Below are positions 21,023-33,784 of a DNA stretch of 64,000 bases, piece after piece (the stretch's first letter is position 1; each line of letters begins with the position of its first letter). Position numbers and translations under genes: made by a program. The DNA comes from Tupaia tana (Eukaryota > Chordata > Mammalia > Scandentia > Tupaiidae): the NCBI GenBank assembly GCA_026018925.1, contig JAKSZU010000003.1, forward strand, positions 2,927,867-2,991,866, in the 5' to 3' direction. A model generated the notes under the pieces. That model did not search any database. It was given only the letters and a program-made list of their open reading frames with translations, and was not told the DNA's origin.

Positions 21023-24000
21023 TGGTTCTGACTCTTGAAAGATGGATGCGACTTCACTGCGTGTGGAGGAAAACCCAAGTGGACCCATCTTAACAAGGTC
21101 TGCAAAGGCGACAGGGATCCTCGTAGGCGCTGACCTACACTCCCGTGCTGTCCCCTCCCACAAGGCCTGGCTGCCAGCGGTTCACCTAAGGCGAACGGGG
21201 CGGGGCCTCGTATCTGCTCTGGAAAGGGAAACTCTGGGCTGTCACGTGTCAAGGGCGGACACTTCCCAAGTCCAGCACTCAGTCCGCTGAGACCTGGGAG
21301 CCGGTGCACCCTGAGGCCAAGGGATGCTGGTCCAGATGGGCTCGTGACGCTAAACTAGCTCCCCCCGATTTGTCCTGAATTACGACCAGTGTGCTCTCTA
21401 ACACCGTCCCGCTGGCCGGTCCTGCTGGGGTGCACCCATAAACCTGCTCTGCACAGGAGGGCGACCACAGGCCCTGGGAACGCCTTGGAGAAACAACGTG
21501 AGACCGTGAACTGGAATAACGCCATGGGGTGAGTGTCCAGGGGAGGGAGCCGTCTCAGGGAGGTGGGAGTGGGCCAGCGGCCTTCACAGTGGGCAACACC
21601 TGGGCTCCCGAGACGGTATGAGGGAGTTCAGTCCCATGGCCCAGGATGAAGGTTGGTGGAGCGGCTCGGGGCAGACATGGGGCCCCGCAGAGCCGCCCAC
21701 GAAGGCATTTTGCAGCTGAGCGCAGGGCCCAACGAGGCCCTGCTGCCGTCCAGGGAAGGTGCTAGAACCTGACTCCCAGCTGCAAGGCTGCGAGCAGAGC
21801 CTGTCAGTCCTCCTCATCCTCACGGTGTGTCCTCCAGACTCCCTGCGGCCTGTGGAGACGGCCGAATGTGATGGGCCTGTCCCCGCTGCCACCACTGCAT
21901 GGCAGAGCCCAGTAAGACCGCAACCCAGGCTGCCTTCTGCCCCTGCACTCGTCGGCAGCGTGGTGCCCTGTGAAAGCGGATCCAGAGCCCCAGCACCCCG
22001 GCCGAGCCCTGCTCCTGCTGTCCACCTCAGAGGCCGTGAGCCAGGGCCCACCTGCAGGACGGGCACAGTGGCCATCCCACTTCCTCCACCCGCAGCACCG
22101 TCATCTCCCGGCACCTCGCCAACACTCAGCAGCTCTGCGGGAGCCAGCCAAACCCCAAGGTCTGCTGAGGCCGGCGAGGAGGAGAGGCAGGGAGGCTGCA
22201 GTCTGCGGCTCTGTGACGCTCTGCTGTCCTTGGCAGCCTGTGACCTTCAGGTGCGAGTTTGGAGCAGGTGACTCTGGCTGTCCAGTCACCTGGCCTGTGG
22301 GGCCACGGTGAGTAACAGGCTCCTGAGGTGGCACTGTCTGTACCAGTCGCCGGTGACACTGCACAGCGGCTCTGTGCCAAGGCTGGGAGGAAGGAGGCCC
22401 GTGCAGCTGAGTCCAACCTCCGCAACCCAGCAGAATCCAAGGGACAGAGGCAGAGGAGCACGGCCGGCCAGGGGCCGTGGGGCAGCCAGACTGCTGGCTG
22501 CCGGGAGGTCAGCCACGGGCCCAGGAGCACCCGGAACAGGAAGTCGGTCGGCTGCAGAGAAGCCTTCATCACTGAGAAGCATGGGGAAAAAACAAAAACT
22601 GCCAAGAAAGCGCGCCATTTATTTTGATCTCTTTGAACACAAAGCGATCTCTTGAAGCCAAAGAAATGACCAATTGGTAGAACGGGGCCGTTTCCATTCT
22701 CGCCCGGTGTGAATGGAAAGGCGAGGGGACAGGCAGGAGGGGGCAGAGCTCACTTCGGACCCCACTTGTCCTTGTTTAAGTCCCGCTCTAGACTCGTCCT
22801 AGGCCTAAAGGAAATGCCGTGTCTGCATGACCTGACCCTGCGGGCAGGACACGTCACACGAGGCAGGGGACTGAGGAAACAGGTGAAGGCTGGCCTGCAT
22901 CCTGCCCATCCCGTCGCCGATGCCAGGCTGTTTCCACCCGCGGGTCAGAGCTTGGATGCAGAGGAGCCATCAAGGCCATCTCAGACGCACTTTCTAGGAG
23001 AGCCCAGCGAGGTCTCGCTCAGCGGTAACAAACCTGGTGGGCGTCGTGCCGCGGCCCCAGGGAGACGGTGCGAATAAAAAGGTGTTCTGCCACAGCAGAA
23101 GGCCAGCCGTACAGACCAGGGCAGCCTCGCGCGTTCCCCAGTCCTTGCACACGCTGCTCCTTTGTGCTCCTCTGCTGTACGTTAGCTGCCATCGAGACGT
23201 AATTAAAATAAGCGACAGAGGGAAGGGACCGGGCAGGGGAGAGCTCGCCATTTCAGCCGTAATTACAAACGTCCCTGTTCTGCACATTTTCCTCAGGATC
23301 CCTGCTAATGAGGCAGTTGGGCTAAATGCCCACAGCGGGGGTGGCTCAGGGCAGTGTGCAGACGGGAGGGAAGCCCGTCCCATCCACCTCGTCGACGCGG
23401 GGACCTATGTCGGGACCAAGAGAAACTCCTGCCTTCCTGAGCGCGTACAAGCAACGCGGGAAGCTACGGGAAGGACCTTCCCTTCACGTCCCTGGTCCTG
23501 CTGAGGTCCCTTTCAGCGTGGAGAAAGGAAGCCTCGCTTGGCGACGTCTGAGGCCAAGGGCTGCCTCTCTCCCTGAGAGGCCAGATTGTGAGCAGCGGCC
23601 GAAGCTCACAGGGGTCTGGCCGGGCTTCCCTCGTGTCCTTGGCACTGCGTCTTGGAGAGGCCAGTTCCATGATTCGGACGTGGCTGGCTCCTGCCAAGGA
23701 GTCTCGGGCTTATCTGGTAGGACAGCGGCTGTGGGGCTCCAGGTGGTAAAGGCCAGTCCCCAAGGACGGGGACTCCCTCCCTGTCACCTGGCAGATGCAG
23801 AATGGGGTGCAGATACCAGTGTCGCCCGTGGCAGTTTACTCGCCACGCTGCCATCTGCGACCACATGGACAGACCTGGGGGATGTGACAGAAAGTGAATG
23901 AAGCCAGACGCAGACAGACACGTCACACGCTCTCATTTGACGCAGAATCCCCCACGCTGGCCTCTGACGCAGGGACTAGAACGGTAGTCCCCAGAGGCTG

Positions 24001-24079
24001 TGGGGGGGGACCCAAGGAGACCTCCGTCAAAGGGCACACGATTTCTCAGACAGGAGCAACAAGCTCTAGAGGTCTATTT

Positions 24080-24200
24080 TCTTGATTCTTTTAAAATAAT
24101 GATGTATTTAATTTTACTTATTATTTTTAATTCGACTAGAGAGAGAGAGACTGGGGGGAGGGGGCTGAGACAACAAGCTACTTGGTGACAGGAACATCTC
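24080..24200 (-). mobile_element. Family II SINE fragment, antisense
   Basis: An AT-rich stretch ('taattttacttattattttt') followed by 'cgactagagagagagagac', the arrangement seen at the tail of family II copies elsewhere in the window. The rest is diverged. Confidence 0.45.
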
Positions 24201-24411
24201 TACCGAAAATGTTGAAAGCGTGGATGTGAAGTGTTCTCAGCACAAAAACAGGGCGAGACGGTGACACGGTGTGAACGGCGCTGCCCTAGGCGTTCCGTGA
24301 CACACACCCCACACCGCGACGTGCATGGCTATTTCTTGCCCATTAAAAACCAAACAAAACGAAGCCTGGAAGCCCGCACGCTGTCTGACAAATAAGCGAG
24401 TGAGCGTCCTG

Positions 24412-24657
24412 CGTGGGGCCGGCCGCGCGGCTGGCCAGCACAGACCAGTGCACGCCCACGGTGGGGAGTCGGCCTCCCCAGAGACACAGACCGAGAGTGG
24501 GAGGGAGAAAGCATCCCAGGGGCACGGCCACGCCACCACCCTTCCTCCTCCTGGGGTCCCGGGCAAGCACATGTGCCCTGCGTGTCTCTCAGGCAGGCGG
24601 GTCTGGGACTCGGTGTGAGATTCAGCCACCCTAGGTCCGTGCCATTTGCTGGCCCCT
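24412..24657 (-). mobile_element. Degraded tRNA-derived SINE (family I), antisense
   Basis: Retains 'gagacacagaccgagagtgg', 'cccgggcaagcacatgtgcc', 'gggtctgggactcgg' and the end 'ccatttgctggcccc', in the same order as intact antisense copies, with many substitutions. Confidence 0.7.
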
Positions 24658-24704
24658 AAGCCTTCTTAAAGAGAGGATTCACAGGGCCCCGTCAGAGGTC
24701 TGCC

Positions 24705-24800
24705 GTGGCGGAACTGTGTACCCCAAAACATATGATGACATTCTAACCCGGTACCTGTGAACATGACCTTTGGAATAGGGTCACTGCTGCAGGGTGTACA
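24705..24800. repeat. Ancient interspersed repeat fragment
   Basis: 'gaactgtgtaccccaaaaca', 'acattctaacccggtacctg' and 'catgacctttggaatagggt' follow the order of a common old mammalian repeat start (aattgtgtccccccaaaa ... ctaaccc ... tgacctatttggaaatagg). The family is not assigned. Confidence 0.45.
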
Positions 24801-26547
24801 GTGGGGGCGGTCAGACTGTGATGGGGGCATCAGGTGTCCACAGAGGCAGGTGGGACAGATGCATGGCCTCACCTACACCGAGTCCCCTTACCACGGGGGA
24901 GCTGGGGCTCAGGGCGGCGGACCTAGCTGAACGAGGGCTGGCCCTCAGTGCCCACAGAGCCCTGTGCCGTGGCACGGCAGAGACAGTGTCTGCGAGTTCA
25001 CAGCACAGGAAACAACCGTGGGCTGCCACAGCCCACCACGCGGCCGACGTGGAGGCCACGAGGACTGAAGGCTGAAGCACACGGGCACTTAATTGCGTTT
25101 TCCGTGACCTCTGACAAGAGCTTGACGTTATCTGGGGCCACGAACGCCCCTTCTGTAAAGAGAGCCACGCCGTGCTGAGGGTGGCAGGCCGTGCCGTCCC
25201 ACACCGCCTCCATGGTGTTCCCAGCACACGAAGCTCTCGCGCTAAGTGGCGATGCGCTACCTTTAGAGTAGCCTGAACCACAGAACGCGAGGGCAAGTGA
25301 TGCCTTGACTTCTAAGCCGGGCCACGAGGGTGCCACACCCTGTCCTGGCTTGCTCTAGGTTGGGACGCTCACCGTTGACACCTGCCCTGATGCGAGGCAG
25401 CCCTGGTCACACGGAGAGGCCACGTGCAGGTGTCCTGGCCGAGCAGCATGGCCCTCGGCTGCATTGGCCGTGGGATCCGTGACTGAGCACGCCTCCCAGC
25501 TCATGTGAGGGCAGAGGGCAGTGCCTACTGGCTGCCTGGTTTCCAGTCGTGGCTTGATACTTATTAATGTTTCGGATCACCGAGGTCAACTTTAGCTTAA
25601 GTGAGTTGGGAGAGAAAACGACGAGATGAGGAAGCCCGGGCTGCTGGGTGAGGCCCTACTCAGGTTCCAGCCTCTCCAGTCTCATGCTCCTCGCTCCTCT
25701 GTTTCTATTGTGGTCACCCGGGGGAGCTTGCAGAGCGGTGGCCTGGGTGCCTCTGCCCACCGGCCTGGCGCCAGCCCCACGACTGTGGGCAGAGTTCTGG
25801 TTTCACTTCGTGTCCATTTTCCAGTCTGTCCACGCGATCACCACGCAGCCATCCCATTCCTGTGCACAGGAGACAAGGAGCCGCGCAGTGAGCTTGAGGG
25901 ACGGCACACTAGCTGGCCGGACCACGGACACGCAGACGCAGAGTGCACGGGCATCCGAGGAGGGAACGACGCCCCTGGCCTATCTGGACCATGCACTTAG
26001 GCACTCGCTGAAGGTGTGAGTGCAAGTTCAGCTCTGCAGGAGGGGTTCCAGCGTGGGCTGCCCCGGGACAGAGGCAAGGACAAGCTGGAGGGGTGCACAG
26101 CGTGCAGGAGGTGGAGTGTGGGGAGGCGGCAGGCGGCTTCTGACCCTGGCCCTGTGGCCGCATGCTACACTCACCCGTGGATACTCCCTGGCTCCCCTAC
26201 CACCAGCCCCTGCTGGAGGGAGGGAGGGATGCTGCTCCCTGGAGCTGTGCACGGAGGGCCTCGCGCCTCCTCTCCCACTCCCCTCCCCTTCCTGCACTGG
26301 ATGTGAAGGGGGCATGTAGAACAGGGGGTCCCGGTCGGGGGGACGTCCTTGATGATCGAACACACCGAAGGTGTGCTGCCTGCACTGTCCGAGGTCTGTG
26401 GGGACTGGACCGGACGGCCCAGGCGGAGGAGCCGGAGGCCGGGGTGGACAGCAGAGTCCAGACACGCTGGCACCCAGGCTCACCTCCCAGCCTCAGCTTC
26501 CAACATGGCCTTGCGTGTTTTCTCTAAAGAGGGTCCCCCACTTTTTA

Positions 26548-27045
26548 AAAAGATATCTTTTATTTTTATTATTTATATTCAATCACTGTGTGTCATTAGA
26601 ACATGCAGAGGGTTTTCCCAGTACGACTACCCTGTGTACCGTCCAGTCACAGAGGTTACCATCGACAGGTCACGTTCCGTCTTTGTGTCCCTTATTGTTT
26701 GGCTTCTTTTTCCTCTTGACCCCCTCGTCCTCCTTCCCCATCTCACACCCTCCCCCACACTGTCTCTAGCATCCACACTCGCTCTCCACGCCTTTGCATC
26801 TTCCAGTCTTTCAGTTTCTGCCATCTAGTGCCGACTTCCGGTACGTATCGAGCGGGGACATACGGTGCCTCTCTTTCATAGTCCGGCTTGTTTCACTCAG
26901 CAGTAAACACTCACCTACTGCTGTCAAAGGCCAGGGTCTCACTGTTCTAGGGCCAAGCAGGACGCCGAAGTGTGTCCGTACCACACTTCAGTCCACTCTT
27001 CTGCTTGTGGACATCTGGGTTGGTTCCATGCCCAGATTCCGTAAG
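26548..27045 (-). mobile_element. L1 LINE 3' fragment, antisense
   Basis: Starts with 'aagatatcttttatttttat'. 'cggcttgtttcactcagcag', 'ccacacttcagtccactctt' and 'gacatctgggttggttccat' are the antisense form of the mammalian L1 3' end. It is 5'-truncated and noncoding. Confidence 0.85.
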
Positions 27046-27369
27046 CTCCTGGCCCCCCAGAGGTGGGGTTCGTTCCAGTAGAGACTGAGGTGATGAGCCT
27101 GCCTGGGGCTTGGGCAGTCAGGGGCCCGGGTGACGGGGACAGTGATGGGCCCAAGGCCAGGCTGGTCTGAGGGTTGAGGGGAGGCACCATGAAGCCTTCT
27201 GGCCTGCTGTGCCGGTCAGGGTCACCTTGTGACCACAGGGTCTTTGTTCCTGTCACCTGGTTTCTTGGGTAATGAGAGAAAAGAAAGCACAAAGGCTCGC
27301 AGTTCCCTGGGGGAGGCAGAGTCTCCTCTTGCGAGGCCAAGAAGCACTGCCGGTTCTTTTGCTGTTCAC

Positions 27370-27575
27370 TTTTAATTGCCTTTTTATGCCAGAGGGCAAG
27401 CTCATGTGCATGGGAGAGAAGCGCCCCAGTGGGCCTGGTCACAAGGCGGTGCTTTTCCCTCCTCTTGTCCGCCACAGCAGGTCCTATTCTTTAAGCCACC
27501 CTGCGGGGATTCGAGCCCGGACTGGCCAGGTGGGATGTGGCTCCAGGAAAGAGCTGCTGTGCCACAGGGCTGCCT
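27370..27575 (-). mobile_element. Possible degraded SINE, antisense
   Basis: 'ggggattcgagcccgga' is an antisense box-B-like match, followed by 'agctgctgtgccacagggct', which resembles the antisense SINE head. The body to the left is poorly recognisable. Confidence 0.4.
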
Positions 27576-27784
27576 GCACTGTTCGCCTGTGACAGCATCT
27601 GTCGCCACCGTGTGTCCTCTGCAGCATGACAGCCACACCAACCATGCCCTCGCCTGGCCTCGCCACTTCCCCTGTTGTGCACAAACACTTGGAGGTGGGG
27701 CTGTGTGGAGGCAGAGATGACCGGAACTAAAGGAGCCTCCGTCCAGCACCCCGAACCCGCGAGCATGCCGTCCCCTGGGGCACG

Positions 27785-27965
27785 TTGCTCCCATGCACGG
27801 AGCACGTCACCCCCTCATCCACGGAGCACATCACCCCCTCACCCACGGAGCACGTCGCCCCCAACATCCACAAAGCAAGTCAGCCCCCCATCCGCGGAGC
27901 ACGTCGCCCCTCACCCCCGGAGCACGCCGCCCCTCACCCCCGGAGCATGCCGCCCCCATCCGCTG
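27785..27965. repeat. Minisatellite, ~24-bp units
   Basis: About seven copies of 'cacggagcacgtcaccccct' with variants (cgcggagcacgtcgccc, ccggagcacgccgcccc). The open frames across it are artefacts. Confidence 0.85.
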
Positions 27966-28469
27966 ACAGGACTTTTCAGGTCAGGTGCCGGCAGCACTGT
28001 TATTCTTTCCTTCTTCCCGTCACAGTTTGTAGGCGGAATGTGTGTGCACGCATGTGTGCCTGCACGCGTGTGCATGTGCATGTGCACGTTCCTAAGGAAG
28101 CTTTCCCACCGGCAGGGACGCCTCTGTACGTCCGAGTGGCCACGGTGCCAGCAGTGCACGCACTGGGGATGCACGCGGCACCCGGCTCTGATGCCTCCGG
28201 TGCTCGGGCGCCCAGGCCTGTGCCTGCACTCAGGGGGGGACCCACGCCCAGCTTGCCTGTTCCCCTGGGGGGTAAGACTGCAGAGAACGAGCTCCAGCTG
28301 ACAGTTAGTGAGAGCCCGCAGGAAGGGCTGAGGAGACAGCAGCTCTCCGGCGTCTCCCGGTCTCCACTCGCGTTTCTTACTCTCCAGTCCCGCTACCACA
28401 GCCCCGTACCGCCTGTGGGTTCGAAGCCTGCACACACCTGTGAACTCCTAGTAGGCCTGGAGTCATATT

Positions 28470-28731
28470 TTTTGTTTTGTTTTAGGTTTTTACTATAGGG
28501 TGTGTGTGTGCTCTCCAGAGAGAGACAGGAGGCAGTGTGAGGGAAAGTGAGAAATCACCCCCCCAGGGGGATAGCAATGCTGCAATCCCTTCTCCTTCAT
28601 TCTTCTGGGATTTGGGGCATGCATGCACATGCGCCTGGTGTGATTTTCAAGCCGTCAGGTCTAGGACTAGAACCTCAGTCAGCCATGTGGGAGTCCAGTG
28701 CCTTAACTACTGTACCACCTGCTGGTCCTTT
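28470..28731 (-). mobile_element. tRNA-derived SINE (family I), antisense
   Basis: 'ttttactatagggtgtgtgt', 'gggcatgcatgcacatgcgc', 'gtctaggactagaacctcag' and 'ccacctgctggtcc' mark an antisense copy. Its right-hand part (from 28531) belongs to the duplicated block that recurs at 30156. Confidence 0.88.
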
Positions 28732-29017
28732 CTCGAATCATCTTATCAAGTAATATCTCCTGCAAGGCCCAGGGACAGCTGTATCTGGCACTTGTGCCTT
28801 GGTCCTACCAAAAATAGTTTTAAATTTTGCTCCTGAGTGTATTCAGTCCCACCTCTAACTGACTGCAATATTAATTTAATAATCTACATAGCGATTGGTT
28901 TAGCGCCTTAGGTAAATGGATTATCAGCCCTATAACGATTTCTCATTTCCTCCGGCGGATTTTTCTTCCTGGTCTTTAGCAGAGCTGATCACCCTGTTAC
29001 TCTACACCAGAAAGTTA
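28531..29017. repeat. Local direct duplication, copy 1
   Basis: A 487-bp block that recurs at 30156-30639 in the same orientation with roughly a dozen differences, including one 3-base indel. It contains the head-side part of a SINE plus about 290 bases of non-SINE sequence, so it is a duplication of genomic DNA and not two insertions. Confidence 0.95.
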
Positions 29018-29927
29018 AAAACGATTGCGGTTCCAAATTAGAATCTTGACGGGACAGTGACCCCCACCAACTCGCTCACCGTGGTTTGCTTTCACTGAGA
29101 GTTTCTCGAAAGTGCTGACCTCATTTTGCCCTCTTCTGAAAGTTAGATTCTTTTGCCAGAAACCAAAATTATAGCCCCCAAATTACAAGGTGACTTGCCT
29201 TTTATAGAGTGGCTGTGGCTTTAGAATTACATGATGGGAATAATACCCTTTCGTGGCGCACTGCAGAGAAGCTCATTAGAATACATGTCTTCAAAGAAAA
29301 CCCTGAGCCTTGATCAGACCAAGACGTTTGGCACAATTATTTTCTGGTATCAGTGGAAACACATTTAAAATATAATGGATATCAAAAACAATGTGTATCG
29401 GACACCAAATTAGGTTTCAGTTTGCTGCTTTTTGTTTTTCCAAGAGGAAGATTAACTGTAAACCACTCGCCGCACTGGCGGTTGTCCCCACACAGCTGCA
29501 GACCCGTCCTCCCGGCTCTGTGGCTCAGGGAAGCGGAGCCCACCCTTAGCTGCCCGGTCGCGATGGCGGTTCGAGGACCACGCACCAGCAGGCAGGGCAG
29601 AGCGGTGGGCGTGGCACTGTCAGCAGCCAGAGCACAGCGCACGCTTTCTGGGACACGGACGGAGAGCACTTAGACGGAGGTGGTGTGGCAGGGCAAACCG
29701 TGAGCTGGGACTGAGCTGTTTACTTCACAACAGGGACAATACCGGGACCCAGTGGCATCCTGCCTGCGTGGTCCTCCCCTGCGTCCCAGCCAGCCAGAAT
29801 CACAGGTGTGCCTGCAGGTGGCCCCAGCATGTTCCGGTCAGCCTGGGATTTGAACCAGGGCTTCCCATGGGGTCCGGTGTTGCACAGCTGCACCTGGCTG
29901 CTCCACGGCTGGGTGGGCCAAGTCTTT

Positions 29928-30125
29928 AAAATTATTTTTTTTATAATCCATGAGTGAGAAAGAGACAGAAAGCTGGAGAGATAGAGGCAGCCCCCGACGG
30001 GGTCCCAGCACCACGGCCCACTCGGTCTCAGGCAGCATGGATCACGGGCACACAGGTGCCAGTGTACCGAGAAGGCCTCTGGATGCAAGCCGGCAAGCTT
30101 TCCATGCGGGGCCTGCCTTTCCGAG
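29928..30125 (-). mobile_element. Family II SINE, antisense
   Basis: AT-rich start 'aattattttttttataatcc', purine-rich 'gagtgagaaagagacagaaa', then 'cagcccccgacggggtccca' and 'ggatcacgggcacacaggtg'. The same order of blocks is seen at 36888, 42722, 46802 and 53320. It abuts the second copy of the duplicated block. Confidence 0.7.
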
Positions 30126-30155
30126 GCTGGCTCTCACTGCAGAGACAGAGAGGGA

Positions 30156-30639
30156 GGCAGTGAGAGGGAAAGTGAGAAATCACCCCCCCAGGGGGATAGC
30201 GAAGCTGCAATCCCTTCTCCTTCATTCTTCTGGGATTTGGGGCATGCATGCACATGCGCCTGGTGTGATTTTCAAGCCGTCAGGTCTAGGACTAGAACCT
30301 CAGTCAGCCATGTGGGAGTCCAGTGCCTTAACTACTGTACCACCTGCTGGTCCTCTCTCAAATCATCTTATCAAGTAATATCTCCTGCAAGGCCCAGGGA
30401 CAGCTGTATCTGGCACTTGTGCCTTGGTCCTACCAAAAATAGTTTCAAATTTTGCTGAGTGTATTCAGTGCCACCTCTAACTGACTGCAATATTAATTTA
30501 ATAATCTACATAGCGATTGGTTTAGTGCCTTAGGTAAATGGATTATCAGCCCTATAACGATTTCTCATTTCCTCCGGCGGATTTTTCTTCCTGGTCTTTA
30601 GCAGAGCTGATCACCCTGTTACTCGGCACCAGAAAGTTA
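30156..30639. repeat. Local direct duplication, copy 2
   Basis: Matches 28531-29017 from 'gggaaagtgagaaatcaccc' to 'ccagaaagtta'. It contains an antisense SINE part (30156-30353) lacking the poly(T) end present in copy 1. It runs directly into a TA/GT microsatellite. Confidence 0.95.
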
Positions 30640-30659
30640 TATATGTGTATATATATAGA

Positions 30660-30690
<31 letters not shown>

Positions 30691-30692
30691 AT
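30640..30692. repeat. (TA)n/(GT)n microsatellite
   Basis: 'atatgtgtatatatatagat' followed by about 15 GT repeats (30661-30690), located exactly at the end of the duplicated block. Confidence 0.92.
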
Positions 30693-31734
30693 AAACATAA
30701 ACTCCACGCATACAGACAGACAGAGACAGCGAGGAGCACCCCTGACTGGATCAAGCATGGGGTGACACTGGCCAACCAACCAATGCTGGCGCCAGTCCTC
30801 GTGTGGGAACAGGGTCCCTGCACTCAATAAGTAATTGTCCCAGGAGGGTGGCTGGGCCCAGCATGTGTGCTGGTACACAGGAGCACACTGAGGCAGAGAA
30901 GACCCCAGGCCAGACACCACTCCCACGCCTGCCTCCTGAAGGCAGCAGCCCACTGATTTCGATTTCAGTTCTGCAGGTGTTCAGAGGAAGTCGGGGCAGG
31001 TCTGCAGTCTGGGCAGGGCAAGAGGAGGTGCACGGGGGTGCCTTAGCACAGAAGGGGATCAGGCCACCCTCAGGGCCATGCTCTAAGGCCTCTCAGGACC
31101 GCCAGGCACAGGCGGCCCCTGCACACCCCGGGTTGCACGCATTGAGAGACACCATGCAGGGCAGAGGACAGATGGCCCAGCCCAGCCCAGGGCACACGGT
31201 GGGTGCTCAGACAGCGTGGCCAGCTATCCAAGACAACAGGAGCTGCAGCAGAGGCCTGTTCACACGTGTGTGTCTGCACACCTTTGGCACCAGAGAGGCC
31301 TGAGTCACCTCAGCACACAGCTGCATCTCAGCCTCAGAACCTTCCAGTGCCCTTGGCCCTATCTGCAACCCACATGCCTGGAGGGCTTCCCAGGAGCCAG
31401 GTCGGGTCCACCCCTTCCAAGTCCCACGGTAAGCTCATGACCCATGGGTCTTTAGGGAGGTGCGAGCCCAGGTGCAAAGCCAGACTCTGGAGCCCTGAGC
31501 ATCTGGGAGGAGCTGGCTCACCAGCAGCCGGTCAGGGTGAGTGGGGCTTCCAGAGGCTGGGGCCATTCCCCGGGTGGGCAGCGGGCTGTGTCCCACAGTG
31601 GACAGCGTTTCTCAGTTGCTAACATCTAACCCAAGCCGTAAGTCAGAAATCTGGGACCAAGAAGAGTGAGGCCCCCTCGGTCACCTGCAGGGAGAAGACG
31701 AGGTGGCCCCAGCCTCTCTAGTGCGCCTTGTTCT

Positions 31735-32930
31735 GCACCCGCGGGTTCTCCAAGGGTGCACGGCCTGGGCAGACAGAGCTCGCTCACCGCAGGTTCTCCA
31801 AGGGTGCACGGCCTGGCAGGCACAGCTCACTCACCGCAGGTTCTCCAAGGGTGCACAACCTGGCAGACAGAGCTCACTCACCACAGGTTCTCTAAGGGTG
31901 CACAACCTGGCAGACAGAGCTCACTCACCACAGGTTCTCTAAGGGTGCACAGCCTGGCAGACAGAGCTCGCTCACCATAGGTTCTCTAAGGGTGCACAGC
32001 CTGGCAGATAGAGCTCGCTCACCATAGGTTCTCTAAGGGTGCACAGCCTGGCAGACAGAGCTCACTCACTGCAGGTTCTCCAAGGGTGCACAGCCTGGGC
32101 AGACAGAGTTCACTCACCGCAGGTTCTCCAAGGGTGCACAGCCTGGCAGACAGAGCTCACTCACCGCAGGTTCTCCAAGGGTGCACAGCCTGGCAGACAG
32201 AGCTCACTCACCGCAGGTTCTCTAAGGGTGCACAGCCTGGCAGACAGAGCTCACTCACCACAGGTTCTCTAAGGGTGCACAGCCTGGCAGACAGAGCTCA
32301 CTCACCATAGGTTCTCCAAGGGTACACAGCCTGGCAGACAGAGCTCGCTCACCATAGGTTCTCTAAGGGTGCACAGCCTGGCAGACAGAGCTCACTCACC
32401 ACAGGTTCTCTAAGGGTGCACAGCCTGGCAGACAGAGCTCGCTCACCATAGGTTTTCTAAGGGTGCACAGCCTGGCAGACAGAGCTCACTCACTGCAGGT
32501 TCTCCAAGGGTGCACAGCCTGGGCAGACAGAGCTCGCTCACCATAGGTTCTCTAAGGGTGCACAGCCTGGGCAGACAGAGCTCGCTCACCATAGGTTCTC
32601 TAAGGGTGCACAGCCTGGCAGACAGAGCTCACTCACCATAGGTTCTCTAAGGGTGCACAGCCTGGCAGACAGAGCTCGCTCACCATAGGTTCTCTAAGGG
32701 TGCACAGCCTGGCAGACAGAGCTCACTCACTGCAGGTTCTCCAAGGGTGCACAGCCTGGGCAGACAGAGCTCGCTCACCATAGGTTCTCTAAGGGTGCAC
32801 AGCCTGGCAGACAGAGCTCGCTCACCATAGGTTCTCTAAGGGTGCACAGCCTGGGCAGACAGAGCTCACTCACTGCAGGTTCTCTAAGGGTGCACAGCCT
32901 GGGCAGACAGCTCGCTCACCGCAGAAGGGC
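31735..32930. repeat. 47-bp minisatellite, ~25 copies
   Basis: Units contain 'ggttctctaagggtgcacag' and 'cctggcagacagagctcact'. Variants (ctctaag/ctccaag, gcagg/atagg/acagg, cctggca/cctgggca) recur in blocks, suggesting growth by duplication of groups of units. Open frames over it arise because the units lack stops. Confidence 0.95.
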
Positions 32931-33784
32931 TCACTGCCCCGACTGTCCCTCTCCTGCCCCTCTCTTGCCATCACTGGGGCCCAGCGGGACACCCCACCCA
33001 CCGCCCTCCCTGCTTTGCTTCCTGCCCCGGCCGCGCAGCACCTGAGAGGTCACGGAGCTTTTGAGTTTTGCTTCCTTTGCGTCGTGGGCATCTCGACACT
33101 TCTGTGAGCATAGGAGACACCACCCACCCAGAGCACGGTCTGATCTGGAGGCCGGCAGGGCATTCCCTGCGGCCCTCCAAGAGCACACCTTCCTCCAGAC
33201 AGCACTGGTCAGGTTCTACTGCCTTCCATACCGCCTCCACGTGTTGGGGGCTGCCACCCTCACTGCCCACCCCTTCGAGAACTCCCCCTCCTACCCCCCC
33301 ACGAAGACTGTTCCCTCCAGATGCAGACGCTCGGGCGGAGCCATCCCCTGGCATGACGTGGCCCATGGCCCGTCACACGCACATACACCTGCAGCCAAGG
33401 CTTACGAAACGCAGGATGCCCACTGGGACAGGGGCTTAGAGCTGTGCGGCCGCCCACTCGTTCTCCCCATCACGGAATCAATGCGCCGTCCGACGGGCCC
33501 GACGCCAGAGGCAGCGCTCTCCAGCACGAGTGATGCGTCGTCTGCGGGTGCTTCGCTGCCGGTACGCGTTTTCCAGCACGTCTACGGAAGCCTGCAGTCG
33601 CGACTGATAAACGCACGCTGCGGCTGTGGCAGCTGCCCCTCACTCGGGGGCGGCAACGAGATGAAAACTCGCTTCTCTGCTGACCTTAGGCACTTACTCG
33701 GTGGCAGAGGGGAAAATGCTCTTATTTACTTATTTCCGAGTGAACACGAGGACACCTAAGGCAACAAGGCAGTGCTAAGAGCTG

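Noticed and set aside
33061-33759. 232-codon plus-strand open frame
   Set aside because: No signal peptide, domain or homology I recognise, and no promoter or splice context. It ends just before a MIR-like repeat.
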